DNA of 64,000 bases from Hymenopus coronatus (GCA_030762935.1 CM060883.1:46988501-47052500); one strand, 5' to 3'. Positions 1 through 11,207 are shown, numbered from the stretch's first letter. Translations and numbers: made by a program. The notes: generated by a model from the letters alone, not told the origin.

Positions 1-130
1 TTCGCTTCTACTTACAAGAAAGCCAGTAATAACACTATTTTGATTAGAATGAAGTAAATAGAAGCATACATTTTAACAATAATTTTTTGCAGAGATATAG
101 AGAAAGCTATGTGATTGGAGCACATTAGAC
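1..130 (-). repeat. Family A repeat, end fragment
   Basis: This is the far end of a family A copy on the minus strand, cut by the window edge. It shows the shared blocks ttcgcttctacttacaag, a short attag/agaagca region and gatatagagaaagc followed by gtgattggagcacat. It stops at about 130, where an oppositely oriented family A tail begins. Confidence 0.75.
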
Positions 131-250
131 GTTTTATTCAGGGGGTCTCAAAATATGTATTTCCGGTGAAATCTGGATTTCGAATTTTTGGGTGCAATAG
201 AAGACCTTCTCTATTTACTATGTACATAGTACGTGTAGAGAAAGTAAAAA
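131..250 (+). repeat. Family A repeat, 3' tail fragment
   Basis: The last 120 bp of a family A copy: the block ttccggtgaaatc, then ttttgggtgcaat, the palindrome actatgtacatagt, and the terminal gtagagaaagtaaaaa. It joins the preceding fragment tail to tail, so the pair probably arose by nested insertion or rearrangement. Confidence 0.8.
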
Positions 251-291
251 TACGTGTTGAGTGATTCGCCAAAATTGCAAGGTAAAATGTA

Positions 292-440
292 GTGAATATT
301 TTCGGTTACAAGCAGAATGTTAAAGAATTCTCAGGTACATTCAACCCAGATGGAAAAATTCTATACACTCAGCCTTGTGGAAAATCTATAAAAGCCGATC
401 AACGCTCTAAGCAACGCAGCTTTCATCCGGCAATAAACAT
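292..440 (+). pseudogene. CGBP1/hAT-type zinc-finger-like fragment (relic)
   Basis: An open frame beginning with a GTG codon gives KEFSGTFNPDGKILYTQPCGK followed by SIKADQRSKQ. This resembles the N-terminal zinc-binding stretch of CGBP1-like and hAT-derived proteins, where a phrase such as 'dGk.Lyc..C.k.v....rs....H' is typical. The first expected cysteine reads as Thr-Gln and the histidine part degenerates after about residue 45, so it is a broken fragment. The rest of the 91-codon frame shows nothing I recognise. The assignment rests on motif shape only. Confidence 0.35.
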
Positions 441-635
441 GTCACTGTGGCTTCTCGTTCTACTACGAAGCTTTAAGGTGAAGTTGAATCCTCCAGCTCA
501 CACTCCAGCTGTCCTGACTTTTATTCAGATTTATCAGATCTTTTGTTTCGGCGGGGAATTCCTCTAAAGTCATTAAGTGTAAGCCCTAGTAGTGACTGCA
601 CGAGTCTACGAAAGTAATAAACCAACATTTAAAAA

Positions 636-755
636 TTTCGGGCTATTTTGCCGTGGTCTGTAGGTTAAAATATGGTTAGTTAAAATATTTCATTAGGTAG
701 AAATATTTTAACTAACCATATTTTAACCTACAGACCACGGCAAAATAGCCCGAAA
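636..755. repeat. Perfect 55-bp inverted repeat with 10-nt loop
   Basis: The arms at 636-690 and 701-755 are exact reverse complements, with the loop cattaggtag between them. The arms contain gggctattttgccgtgg and a run of ttaaaatatggttag. No reading frame covers it. An RNA from either strand would fold into an uninterrupted 55-bp hairpin. It could be a very young foldback produced by template switching, a tiny palindromic element, or a small-RNA precursor. Confidence 0.95.
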
Positions 756-913
756 ATTTTAAATTTTAAAACTATGGACACCGGCCGTGAAAGCTTACGC
801 AATACAATAATACTTTCCTGCCAGTCACCAGGGTCTAGGCACACTTGCAATTGAAAAAAAAAAAAACTTAATGTGTTCCATCTACATAAATTTCTCTAGC
901 TGTTCCACAAACA
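756..913. other. Non-coding gap with a family A head fragment
   Basis: No gene is visible. At about 866-912 a plus-oriented family A head can be read (aatgtgttccatctacat, then tttctctagctgttcc). It is interrupted by the minus-oriented copy that starts at 914, so the latter inserted into, or recombined with, an older copy. Confidence 0.6.
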
Positions 914-1779
914 TTTTTTACTTTCTCTAGCCCCGTATGTACAATGAACATAAGGATAGAGAAGCATTGTATTCCACCCAAAAATTTGATGTCGAGATTT
1001 CACCGGAAATACATGTTTTAGGGCCCCCTGAATCACAAAAAAGCATTTTCAGAAACAGGTCAGTGTGTGTGTGTGTCTGTGTGCAGCAGAGCAAAAAAAC
1101 GAAAACACGTTTAAATACCAAACTTGGTATTTAAGTTTGGTATCTTCCAAGGATGCGACACGAAGGTTTTCAAGAAAATCCCCCCACACCTGACTATTCT
1201 TTACATGAAAAAAATTTCGAAAATTTTGTTTTTCTTAAAAATGTCTCTAACAATTTTGATTTAAATAACACATATTAAATCCATATCTATCACAAATAAA
1301 ATGTATATCTTGAATTTTCTGGGAATAGCTTCTAAAGAGCTGTTTATTCTGGATGAATTTTGCTTAAGTTGGTATAACCAGTAAACCAAAGAGAGAGATA
1401 AAAAATTTAGATGTTAAAATACACAAGTTATGTGGTATGCATGTTTATCGTGGAGCTTACCGTTTTCGAGGTATTCCTTATTATTAGTTTCAATTGTGAA
1501 GTATTTATACTTTTCTCAGACTGAAGTGTCCGTTTTTCTTTTGCTCTACTCCTGGCCAAACAAAGAAGCGATTTGCAATGACAATCGCATAACGACAACT
1601 TTTAAAACATTTGACTATCACTTTAGCCTAGTGCATTCCCTTGGTTCCATTCGACTTATAAGGAACTAAGTAATAAAATTCTGCTAATGTTATCTCGATT
1701 AGCATGGTGTTGAAAGAAGAGTGATAAGTTTGTTTGTTGAGTAGTTAGAGAAAGTCATGTGAGTGTAATACATCATATA
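914..1779 (-). repeat. Family A repeat, near full length
   Basis: It starts with tttttactttctctag and runs through the accgg-aaatacatg block, a (GT)n tract at 1066-1082, the internal palindrome taccaaacttggta, the conserved gaattttctgggaatagc block and the far-end gagaaagtcatgtgagtg. The last bases abut the next copy at 1780 with no spacer. It contains no sustained reading frame. Confidence 0.9.
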
Positions 1780-2663
1780 TTTTTACTTTCTCTACACGTA
1801 CTATGTACATAGTGTATGGAGAAGGTGTTATAATGCACCCAAATATTCGATACCGGGATTTCATCGGAAATACATGTTTTCGGTCCCCCTGAATCCGATA
1901 AAGGCATTTTTGAAAAAGGTCCATGTGTGCGTGTGTATCTGTGTATGTGTGTTTCTGTGGACAGCATAGCTCAAAAACGTAAAGGCCGTTAAATACCAAA
2001 CTTGGTATTTAAGTTTGGTATCTTGCAAGAATGTGACACGAAGATATTCAAGAAAATCCCTCCACACCCAACTACCCTTTACATGAAAAAAAATCGAAAA
2101 CATTGGTTTTCTCAAAAATAGCTATAACGATTTTTATTAAAACATCGTATATTAAAGATATTTACATGCCAAATAAAATGTACATCTTGAATTTTCTGGG
2201 AATAGCCTCTGAACACCTTTATTTTGGATGAATTTTTCTGAATTTTATATAACTGGTGAACCGTAAGATATAGACAAAAACTTATTGCACAAAAAGTGAA
2301 GATCTCATTCAAATACACAGCTTATGTCATAAACTTTTTTTTCTCGAAGAGTTGACCGTTTCCGAGGTATTCTTTGTAATTGGGTTTAGTTTTAAAGTAC
2401 TTAATACGCTTCTCATAGGGAACTTGTCAACGCTTGGCCACGCAAAGAAGCGGATTTCAATCACACAAAAACCACATTCTAAAACATTTGACTGTCGTTT
2501 CAGCTTAATGTATTCATTCCTTTATTCCCCTTCTACTTAGAGGAAGCAAGTAATAAGACCGTTTTTGCTAATGTTTACCTCGATTAGCATGAAGTAGATA
2601 GAAGAACAATAATTTGTTACAGAGATATAGAAAAAGTCATGTGAATGGAGCATATCAAATTTT
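1780..2663 (-). repeat. Family A repeat, near full length, tandem with the previous copy
   Basis: It opens with tttttactttctctacacg and actatgtacatagtgtat, carries the gtgtgcgtgtgtatctgtg tract, and ends with gtcatgtgaatggagcat. The head-to-tail junction with the previous copy falls in the shared T run at 1779-1784. Confidence 0.9.
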
Positions 2664-3540
2664 CTTACAAAAGATTATTCATTTATCTATGTCATGCTAA
2701 TCGCGATTAACATTACCAGAAATTGTCTTATTACTTGTTTCCTTGTAAGTAGAAGCGAAATAAGGGAATGCATTAAACTAAAGTGAGAGTCAAATCTTTT
2801 AAAAGCTGGTTGCTATGTGAAACAATTCAGGTTCAGTTCAGTCTGCATGGTCTCGTTTGAGAAAAGCTACGTGATTTAAAAATGAAATCATAACAAGGAA
2901 TATCTCGAAAATATGAACTGTACAAGAAAAACATGTATAGCATAATTTGTGTTCTATCGAGATCTACAGTACAGTACAGATGCTTCTATTTACATAATGT
3001 TAATCGAGAAAAATTAACAGAAATAGTCTTATTACTTGCTTCCTTGTAAGTAGAAGCGGAATATGGGAGTATCATAGGTTAAAATGATAGTCAAAAGTTG
3101 GTATCTTGAATTTTCTGGGAATAACCTTTAAACACCTCGATATTCTGAATAAATTTTGCTGAATTTTGTGTAGCTGGTACACCGTAAGAAATAGAAAAAA
3201 AATTCTACACAAAAAATGTAGATCTACAATATTTATGTCATATACGTTTTTTTTTCGTGGAATTGGCCATTTCTGAGATATCCCTTGTATGTCAGTTTGT
3301 CAACTCCTGGCGATACAAGGAAAGGAATTTGAATCCCATAGCAACCAGCTTTTAAAAGATTTGACTATACTTTAGCCGAGTACGTTCCCTTATTTCTCTA
3401 CAGGAAAGCAAGTCATAAGAATATATCGGCTAATATTTTATCTCGAATAGCATGAATTGGATAGAAGAATAAGCTTTTTAACCATATTTATTACAGAAAT
3501 GTAGAGGAAGTCATGTAAATGGAGCACATCATATTTTAAT
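2664..3540. repeat. Mosaic of family A fragments
   Basis: Several truncated family A pieces in both orientations follow each other. The tgcttccttgtaagtagaag block appears at 2728-2752 and 3029-3058, the ttttctgggaataacc block at 3109-3125, and a minus-type end (gaggaagtcatgtaaatg) near 3500. No coding capacity is seen. Confidence 0.7.
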
Positions 3541-4020
3541 ATCTAATATTCCCTTCCCTAGTAGTAACGTTAATATCTTTAATAAATTTAACATTCTGAA
3601 AACGTAGTGTGTAATCCTGCACTCTATGTGAGTTTATACAGATTACAGACAGAAAAACACATATGGAAAAGGATCGTGTGGGAAAATTAATTAATTTAGC
3701 GGTATTTTTTTTTTTTAACATGGGTGAATTAAGGCTGTCTGTGTAAATACTGAGATAAAAGCTTTTTACATACATGCAAAAATGGAAACCTTATTGACTC
3801 TATTTTAGCCTTTGCATAAATTAATGCACAATTCAGCAACAGAAGTTTGAAATTAGGGAAAAATAATTCTGTGGAAACAACAAAGGAACTAGACAAATTT
3901 AGCAAACGTGTATTTTTATTCTCCCTACCAATTACCTTTATAAAAGTAAGTATCGTATTCCAACCAAAAATTTACAACCAAGATTTCACCGGAAATGTGT
4001 GTTTTGAAATACATTAAGAA
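3541..4020. other. Non-coding gap; AT-rich, one family A scrap
   Basis: No gene is visible. A family A scrap with caagatttcaccggaaatg lies at about 3957-4012. The remainder is AT-rich DNA with short homopolymer runs. Confidence 0.5.
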
Positions 4021-4885
4021 AAACACTGATGTGTTCCATTCACATGACTTTCTCCACATCTCTGCAACAAATTGTTGTTAAAAAGCTTATGCCTCTATTT
4101 ACTTCATGCTAGTTGAGAAAAAATTAGCCGAAACAGTCTTATTACTTGTTACCTTGTAAATAGAAGCGATATAAGGAAGTACCATAGGTTAAAGTGATAC
4201 TCAAATACTGGTTGCTATGTGACTGAAGTTCCTTTGTTTGTATGGATAGGAGTTGACAAATTCCTGAATGCTTTTCAAGAAATATCTTAAAAACAATCAA
4301 CTCTTCGCAAAAACTGTATATAGCGTAAATTGCGTGTCTTAAAGAGCTCCACATTTTTATATGGTACGTTTTTGTCCATCTCTTACGGTTTAGCAGTTAT
4401 GCAAAAGTCCGTAAAATTAATCCAGAATAAAGTAGTTTTAAGAGGCTATCTCCAGAAAAATTTAGATATACCTTTTATTTGACTGGTAAATATCTTTAAT
4501 ATACGATATTTTAATCAAAATCGTTAGAGCCATTTTTAAGAAAATCAAAATTTTCAAAAAAAGTTCCATGTAAAGGGTAGTTTGGGTTGGGGAGATTTTT
4601 CTCAAAATCTTCGTGTCGCATCCCTGTAAGATACTAAATTTAAATACCAACTTTGATATTTTACCGACCTTTCGTTTTTGAGTTATCGTGTTCACAGACG
4701 CACGAACACACTGACACACGGACACACACACACACACACACGCGGACCTTTTTGTGAAAATGCTTCTTTTGTATATAAGGGACCCTAAAACATATTTTCG
4801 GTGAAATCTCGGTATCGAATTTTTGGGTGGAGTGCAATAACTTCTCTATACACTATGCAGATAGTGCGTGTAGAGAAAGTAAAAA
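4021..4885 (+). repeat. Family A repeat, full length
   Basis: It starts with actgatgtgttccattcaca and ends with gtgtagagaaagtaaaaa. All family blocks are present, including the inner attag pair, the aaataccaa palindrome and a (CA)n tract at 4720-4740. The next copy starts at the following base. Confidence 0.92.
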
Positions 4886-5680
4886 TCTGATGTTTTCCAT
4901 TCACATGACTTTCTCTATACCTCTGCAACAGATTATTGTTAAAAAGTGTTTACTTCTATTTGCATCCTACTAATAAAGAAAAACAACAGAAATGGTCTTA
5001 TTACTTGCTTCCATGCAAGTAGAAGCGAAATAAGGGAGTACCATAGGTTCAAGTGATAGTCAAAAGCTGGTTGCTATGTGACTGAAGTTTCTTTGTAGGA
5101 TAGGAGTTGACAAATTCCTGTACGCGAAAAGTATGTTTTCCAAAGCTGAAACCAAAAACAAGGAATACCTCAAAAACGATCATCTCCACAAAAAAAATGT
5201 ATGTAACATAAATTGTGTATTTTAACGTGCTCTACATTTTTTGTGTTTTTAGGTCTTTTCCATCTATTACGGTTTAGCAGTTATGCAAAATTCCGTAAAA
5301 TTCATCCAGAATAAAGTAGTCTTCAGAGGCTATTCCCAGAAAATTCAAGATATACACTTTATTTGTCAAGGTAAATAGCTTTAATACGTTATATTTTATT
5401 CAAAATCGTTAGAGCCATTTTTTAGAAAATAAAAATTTTCGAAAAAAAGTTCCAAGTTTGGTATTTTACTGAATTTTCATTTTTGAGTTATCGTGTTCAC
5501 AGACACACGGACACAGAGACACACTAACACACACGGACCTTTTTCTGAAAATACTTTTTTTGGATACAAGGGATCCTAAAACATATATTTCCGGTGAAAT
5601 CTCGGTATCAAATTTTTTGGTGGAGTGCAATACATTCTCTATATACACTATGTACATAGTGAGTATAGAGAAAGTAAAAA
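4886..5680 (+). repeat. Family A repeat, tandem with the previous copy
   Basis: It begins tctgatgttttccattcaca immediately after the aaaaa of the preceding copy and ends gtatagagaaagtaaaaa. It is slightly shorter because part of the internal palindrome region is missing. Confidence 0.9.
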
Positions 5681-6154
5681 GAAAACCACTTCCTCTTTGA
5701 TTAAGTACAACTGTTTAAGAATGCAAACCAATAACCAAACTTGTCATTTAAGTTCAGCATCTCCCTAAAACACGACACGAAGCTTTACACAAAAATCTCA
5801 TCTTAAAACTACTTGGAAAATTATTTCGAAATTTTTAATTTTTTTTAAAAGCAATTTTTTGATTTTGATTAAACTGTCAGGTATGTAAATTACTTGCATA
5901 CCAATATATCCTGAATTTTAGAGGTCCCAGTAATTATAAATAACCAACTAACAAACCGTAAAAAATACACAAAACTTACTACACAGAAAAGAACTTTAAA
6001 GGAACGAAGGTGGCCAGACTGACTGTTAGCGAATTTCAGTGCAGTCTACGTATTTTGAGATTGTTTTATCTATTGACCTGCTTAGACGAGAGAACCAAAA
6101 GAATACATCACCATATACTTACAGAATTTATGCATTTTGAAAAATTAACCTAAT
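5681..6154. other. Non-coding gap with an old family A fragment
   Basis: A diverged minus-oriented family A middle section can be read at about 5735-5990 (acacgacacgaagcttt, ccaatatatcctgaatttt). The rest shows nothing I can name. Confidence 0.5.
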
Positions 6155-7084
6155 TTTTACTTTCTCTAGCCTCATATGTACAATGTACATAGAGATAGAG
6201 AAGTATTCTATTCCACCCAAAAATTCGATACTGAGATTTCACCGGAAATACATGTTTTAGGACCCCCTGTATCCAAAAAAATAATTTTGAGAAAAAGGTC
6301 CGTGTGTATACGTGTGTGTGTGTGTGTGTGTGTCCGTGTGTCCGTGTGTCTATGAACACGATAACTCAAAAACGAAAAGTAGCTAAAATACCAAACTTGG
6401 TATTTAAGTTTAATATCTTCCAGGGATGCCACACGAAGATTTTGAGAAAAATCCCCCCACCCCAAAATACCCTTTACATGGAACTTTATTCGAAAATTTT
6501 GATTTTCTTAAAAATGACTCTAACGATTTTGATTAAAATACCATATATTAAAGATATTTACCTAACAAATAAAATTTATATCTTGAATTATCTGGGAATA
6601 GCTTCTGAAGACCTGTTTATTCCGAATAAATTTTGCTTAATTTGGCATAACTAGTAAACCGTAAGAGATAGACAAAAACTTACAATACAAAAACTGTAGG
6701 TCTTGTTAAAATATACAAGTTATGTTAAATACATTTTTCTCGTGGAGCTTACCGTTTTCGAGGTATTCATTGTTATTAGTTTCAGTTGTGGAGCACTTAT
6801 ACTTTTCTCAGATGGGAGTGACCGTTTTCCTTTTGTTCTACTCCTGGCCAAGAAAAGAAGCGATTTGTAATGACAATCGCATAACGACAGCTTTTAAAAC
6901 ATTTGTCTATTGGTTTAGCCTAGTGCATTCCCTTATTTTCTTCCTACTTATACCTAACTAAACAATAAGAACATTGTGCTAATGAGTACCCCGATTAGCA
7001 AGATGCAGAAAGAAGGAGAATCTTATGTATGAAGTTTGTAGAACAGCTAGAGAAAGTCATGTGAGTGTAACACATCAGATTTTT
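6155..7084 (-). repeat. Family A repeat, full length
   Basis: It starts tttttactttctctagcctc and ends gtgagtgtaacacatcaga. It holds a (GT)n tract at 6312-6332. A pseudo-ORF of 116 codons runs through it, but the same translated phrase recurs in other copies with stops and frameshifts, so it is not a gene. Confidence 0.92.
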
Positions 7085-7090
7085 GTAATT

Positions 7091-7282
7091 GTTTTTACTT
7101 TCTCTATACGTACTATGTACATCGTGTATAGAGAACGTATTGTATTGCACCCAAAAAGTTTATACCGAGATTTCACTGGAACTATATGTTTTAAGACCCC
7201 CTGAATCAAAAAAAAATTTTAAAAACTGTCCGTGTGTTTGTGTTTGTGTGTGTCTGTCTGTCTGTCCATCTGTCTGTCTGTC
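7091..7282 (-). repeat. Family A repeat, truncated in the microsatellite
   Basis: The terminal 190 bp of a copy: tttttactttctctatacg, the palindrome around tatgtacat, the ttcac-gga block, then a (GT)n/(TCTG)n tract where it breaks off at about 7282. The break in simple repeats suggests slippage or recombination there. Confidence 0.8.
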
Positions 7283-7740
7283 TTTTTGTATTTTCGGTAA
7301 TTTTCAACTTTATTAATAGCTTTACTAAAATAATTATGTTGGAGTTGTATTCATTTGTAGTTACATAGTTAATACTACATTATTTACATGTTGTGTGAGC
7401 AGATCTCTTCCTCCATTAGAGGACAGTTATCGTTTAGCTTTTCATCTGTGTTCACACATGCATTGTTAACATAGTGTCGATGCCTGAGGCTAAACCCTTA
7501 TGGCAGTCGTACAATTTGGCATACACGTATGCAAATGCACTAAAGCGCTGATACTTAACACTAATCGTGAGCTTACAAATTTCAACATAACTGCTATTAT
7601 ATAAATAACACTCACAAGCAAGCAAATGGCGAATTAAGGGGGTTTATTCCTGCCCCAGGGCTGTTTTGGGGCGTTTTTCCTCTTCAGCCATTTGTTATTT
7701 TATTAGTTATTTTACGAGCGTTGCTTCCAACTTCCTTCCT
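7283..7740. other. Unique non-coding stretch
   Basis: I see no gene, RNA gene or recognised repeat. It carries no family A blocks and has moderately higher GC than its surroundings. Confidence 0.5.
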
Positions 7741-8558
7741 TTTTTTATTGTTAAAAAGCTTAGACTTCTATTTACTTCATGCTAATTGAGAAAACATTAG
7801 CAAAAATATCTTACTATTTGCTTCCTTGAAAGTAGAAGCGAAATAAGGGAGTACCATAGTTTAAAGTCATAGTCAAAGCTAGTTGCTATGTGACTGAAGT
7901 TCCTTTGTCTATATGGACAGGAGTTGACGAATTCCTGTATGAGAAAAGTAGAAGTTTTTTAAATCTGAAACTAAAAGCAAGGAACATCTTAAAAACGATC
8001 AACTCCACGAAAATAATGTATATAACATAAATTGTGTGTTTTAATGTGCTCTACATTTTCTGTGTGATAAGTTTTGTCCATCTCTTACGGTTTAGCAGTT
8101 GTGCAAAAATCCGTAAAATCCATCCAGAATAAAGTAGTCTTCAGAGGCTAAAGCCAGAAAATTCAAGATATACATTTTATTTGTCAAGTAAATATCTTAA
8201 ATACGCAAGATTTTAATCAAAATCGTTAGAGTCATTTTTAAGGAAATCAAAATAATCGAAATTTTTTCCACGTAAAGGGTAGTTTGTCATGGAGAATTTT
8301 CTTGAAAATCTTTGTATCGCATCCTTGGAAGATACCAAACTTAAACACCAAGTTTGGTATTTAGCGGTCTTTCCGTTTTTGATCCATGCTTTCCACAGAC
8401 ACACACATACGGAATTTTTCCAAAAATACCATTTTTGGATACAGGGGGACCCAAAATGAGTATTTCCGGTGAAATCACTTATTGAATTTTTGGGTGCAAT
8501 ACAATGCCTTCTCTACACACTGTAGGTACATAGTTGGTACGTGTAGAGAAAGTAAAAA
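7741..8558 (+). repeat. Family A repeat, 5' truncated
   Basis: It starts inside the family at ttgttaaaaagcttagac and runs to gtgtagagaaagtaaaaa. The internal palindrome is preserved near 8333-8365. Confidence 0.88.
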
Positions 8559-8794
8559 AGTTTATGTGGATATTATAGAAGCAGTAACCATGTTCTCTGC
8601 TGCCATCTGTAAACTCGATAAGCAACAGAAATTCCTAAGACCACAATTCGCTTGCTCAAAGTCAAAAGAGGGGGTTGGAGGGGGGACAGATAACACTTCA
8701 AAGAGGAGTAAAATCTCAGAGAGCACAAAATCCGCCCTTTAGCACGGTTTTAATGATGTTGCCGGATAATTACAGTGATGGAGTGGAATGGATT

Positions 8795-9338
8795 ATGTTT
8801 AACATTTGCGGTGGAGAGTTGCTTTTCTTGTTTGGCTCGTCGCTACGTCAGTTTTATGTTTCCGCGCTCTCTCTCAAACATAAACAAAAGAGCTCTCATT
8901 CTCCTGGGGGTTTTTGCGGCGCCATCTTTTATCTGCACTGCGGCCAGCGCCGCATACGGACGAATCGTAAAATGCACTGCACGTGATCCAATACCCATCG
9001 TGACGAATCGTATCGCCTGAGTGCTTTCATAAAACGGAGTGCTCCGTAATCAGTTTTTGGTTTTTGTTTATCTTTTCCGGAATTACAAAGTCTTTGGGTT
9101 TCTACTTTATTCAAAAGCGTACGAACAGCTCGCGTTAAACCTTTTTCTTCCCTATATTGTAAGTCAAATACGAGAAATATATACGTTTCTGTTAGAAAAT
9201 ACATATGTTGGTAATTTAGTCAGACGTACAGCTACGTACAATAAATATTGCCAATTCAGAACACTGGTTTTTTCAGCCGTAAAGTACTACAGAAAGTGTT
9301 GAGATAAGTAAGTTTATAATTCATTCAATAAACACTAT
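8795..9338 (+). mobile_element. Possible LTR or promoter-like, CpG-richer island
   Basis: Between about 8820 and 9060 the DNA is unusually rich in GC and CpG for this window (ggcgccatctttta, ccagcgccgcatacgg, gtgacgaatcgtatcgcc). The stretch then has AATAAA-type signals near 9239 and 9328 and ends ...gatctaca, followed by acgtggggaaccttcacg, which could be a primer-binding-type sequence. This fits a single LTR plus leader, starting near tgtttaacatttgcgg and ending near ...aca. I found no second LTR and no gag or pol frame in the window. A host promoter is the main alternative. Confidence 0.28.
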
Positions 9339-9764
9339 AGGATCTACAACGTGGGGAACCTTCACGCACTGTGAGCTCGACCAGAGCAATTGCTGCTACC
9401 AACCCTCAGGAGGAAGAGATGAAGTGAAGGAATCGCAGGAGGCTACAGACTACAGGTAGAGAGACCACAGAGACGCGTGGGAGTCCCTAATAGTTTCAGG
9501 CTTGAAGACCTGTCCTTCTACTGGAGCTACACAAAAAGGCTAATTAACGATTCATCGAACCACGCAACCCTCTTGTGTCCACATGGAATACTCTTTTCTA
9601 GGAGTAAGCATTCGCACCACTTGTCCACCACTCATTCACATCACGAAACCTATACCGGCCCATGTATACAAACGGATGCGTACGCTATTAGTTCGTTCAG
9701 CCTCGTAACCCTGGCGGAAAGAAACATTACTTCAAAATTGTATTTCAAAGATTTCTTATATTAA

Positions 9765-9767
<3 letters not shown>
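9339..9767. other. Unique stretch downstream of the CpG-richer island
   Basis: This 430 bp has mixed composition and a 95-codon frame with no recognisable domain. If the preceding stretch is an LTR, this would be the leader of the element. Otherwise it is unassigned. Confidence 0.3.

Positions 9768-9816
<49 letters not shown>
9768..9816. repeat. (TA)n microsatellite
   Basis: A run of about 24 TA units. It separates the CpG-richer segment from AT-rich DNA that contains a ttaatcgattaac palindrome at about 9842. Confidence 0.95.
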
Positions 9817-9819
<3 letters not shown>

Positions 9820-9986
9820 TGCTGTCGAGCCTTCAATCATTTTAATCGATTAACTATTTTAAGTTTAGATGAAGTTGGAAACATATACTGAAGTACGCTA
9901 TAATTTTATTTTATTTGTGCTTCTTGATAGTAAATTATATGCGTTTTCTTTACATTACCAAACAATCTGATGTTATCTATTAATAT

Positions 9987-10112
9987 ATCAGTCTCTACAT
10001 CTCTGTAACAAATTATTGTTAAAAAGCTTATTTCTCTATCTACTCATAATAATCGAGATAAATATTAGCAGAAATTGTCTTTATTACTTGGGCCCTAGTA
10101 AGTAGAACGAAA
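9987..10112 (+). repeat. Family A repeat, head fragment
   Basis: It contains tctctacatctctgtaacaa, the attag pair and the ttattacttgg block, then is interrupted at about 10112 by a fresh family A head. Confidence 0.75.
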
Positions 10113-10988
10113 AACATCTAATGTGTTCCATTCACATAATGTTCTCTAGCTGTTCGGCAAACAAACCTTTTATCCAAAAGATCTGTTATCTTATCATTCT
10201 AATCAAGATAAACATAAGTGAATTAGTTTTATTACCAGCTTCCATGTAACAAGAAGGGAACTAAGAAAATGCACAAGCTAAAGCAATAGTATCGTCCTTT
10301 GAAAGTCGGTCACTATATGAAACAATTGAAATTCCAATCTCTTTGCTTGCCAGGATTAAACAAACGAGAAACGAGAAGAAAGATGTCTTCTCGTTTGAGA
10401 AAAGTTTAAGTAATTAAAATTGAAATCAATAATTCAGAATGTTTCGAAAACGGCTAACTCTACAAAAAATGTATATGACATACATTGTGTGTTTTAATGA
10501 GATCTGTATTTTTTGTATAATAGTAAAGTAAATTTGTCAGTTATACAAAGGTCATCCAGAATGAAAATGTCTTCAGAGACTATTCCCAGAAAATTCTAAA
10601 TACACAGTTCGATTTTCATAAAAATATCTTGCACATAAGGTATTTTAATCAAAATCGTTAGAGCAATTTTTGAGATAGTCAAAATTTTCGAAAAATGCTC
10701 AACGTAAAGGGTAGTTTGGAGTGCGGGGATTATCTTGAAAATCTTCGTGTCGCATCCTTAAAAGGTATCAGAATCAAATACCAAGTTTGGTATTTAACGT
10801 TCTTTTTTTTTAACTATGCTGCCCACAGACACACACATACATAGACAATTATTCTAAAATGTTTTTATTTTGGTTTCAGGGGGTCTCAATACATATATTT
10901 CCAGTGAAATTTCGGTATCGAAATTTTGGGTGCAATACAATACCTTCTCTATATGCTATGCACATAGTACGTGTAGAGAAAGTAAAAA
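10113..10988 (+). repeat. Family A repeat, full length
   Basis: It starts aaaaacatctaatgtgttcc and ends gtgtagagaaagtaaaaa. It includes the gttctctagctgttcgg variant of the head shared with several other copies, so it probably belongs to a subfamily. Confidence 0.9.
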
Positions 10989-11072
10989 TACCGTTTTAGA
11001 TAACTATTAACCACAGAAATACAGCAAACTAAACACACCGGCTTCATATATAAATTGAGTTAAGCTACAGAG

Positions 11073-11207
11073 TGTCGGCTAGCCTCGACGACCAGAAGTC
11101 GCCCTAATAAGGGCAACCCTGATGCAAAGGTAGGCTGACCTGGAAGCTGCCTTTGCATCAGGGTTGCCCTTATTAGGGCGACTTCTGGTCGTCGAGGCTA
11201 GCCGACA
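11073..11207. repeat. Perfect 57-bp inverted repeat, 21-nt loop, at the start of a non-LTR fragment
   Basis: The arms 11073-11129 and 11151-11207 are exact reverse complements (tgtcggctagcctcgacg inward, mirrored outward). The right arm runs on into the GC-rich ORF1-like sequence. The left arm therefore looks like an inverted copy of the first bases of the inserted retroelement, as produced by 5' inversion or snap-back during target-primed reverse transcription. Confidence 0.95.

Noticed and set aside
2664..3540. CRISPR-like or satellite array
   Set aside because: The repeats are unevenly spaced truncated pieces in both orientations, without uniform spacers.
6208..6465. Recurring short frames with phrases like ...HTHTDLFLKM..GDPKTYISGEISVSNF in many places (e.g. 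1861, 6208, 12811, 20080, 62799, 63676)
   Set aside because: They are the translated (CA)n and tail region of family A. Every copy has different stops and frameshifts and no start or splice context, so they are not a gene family.
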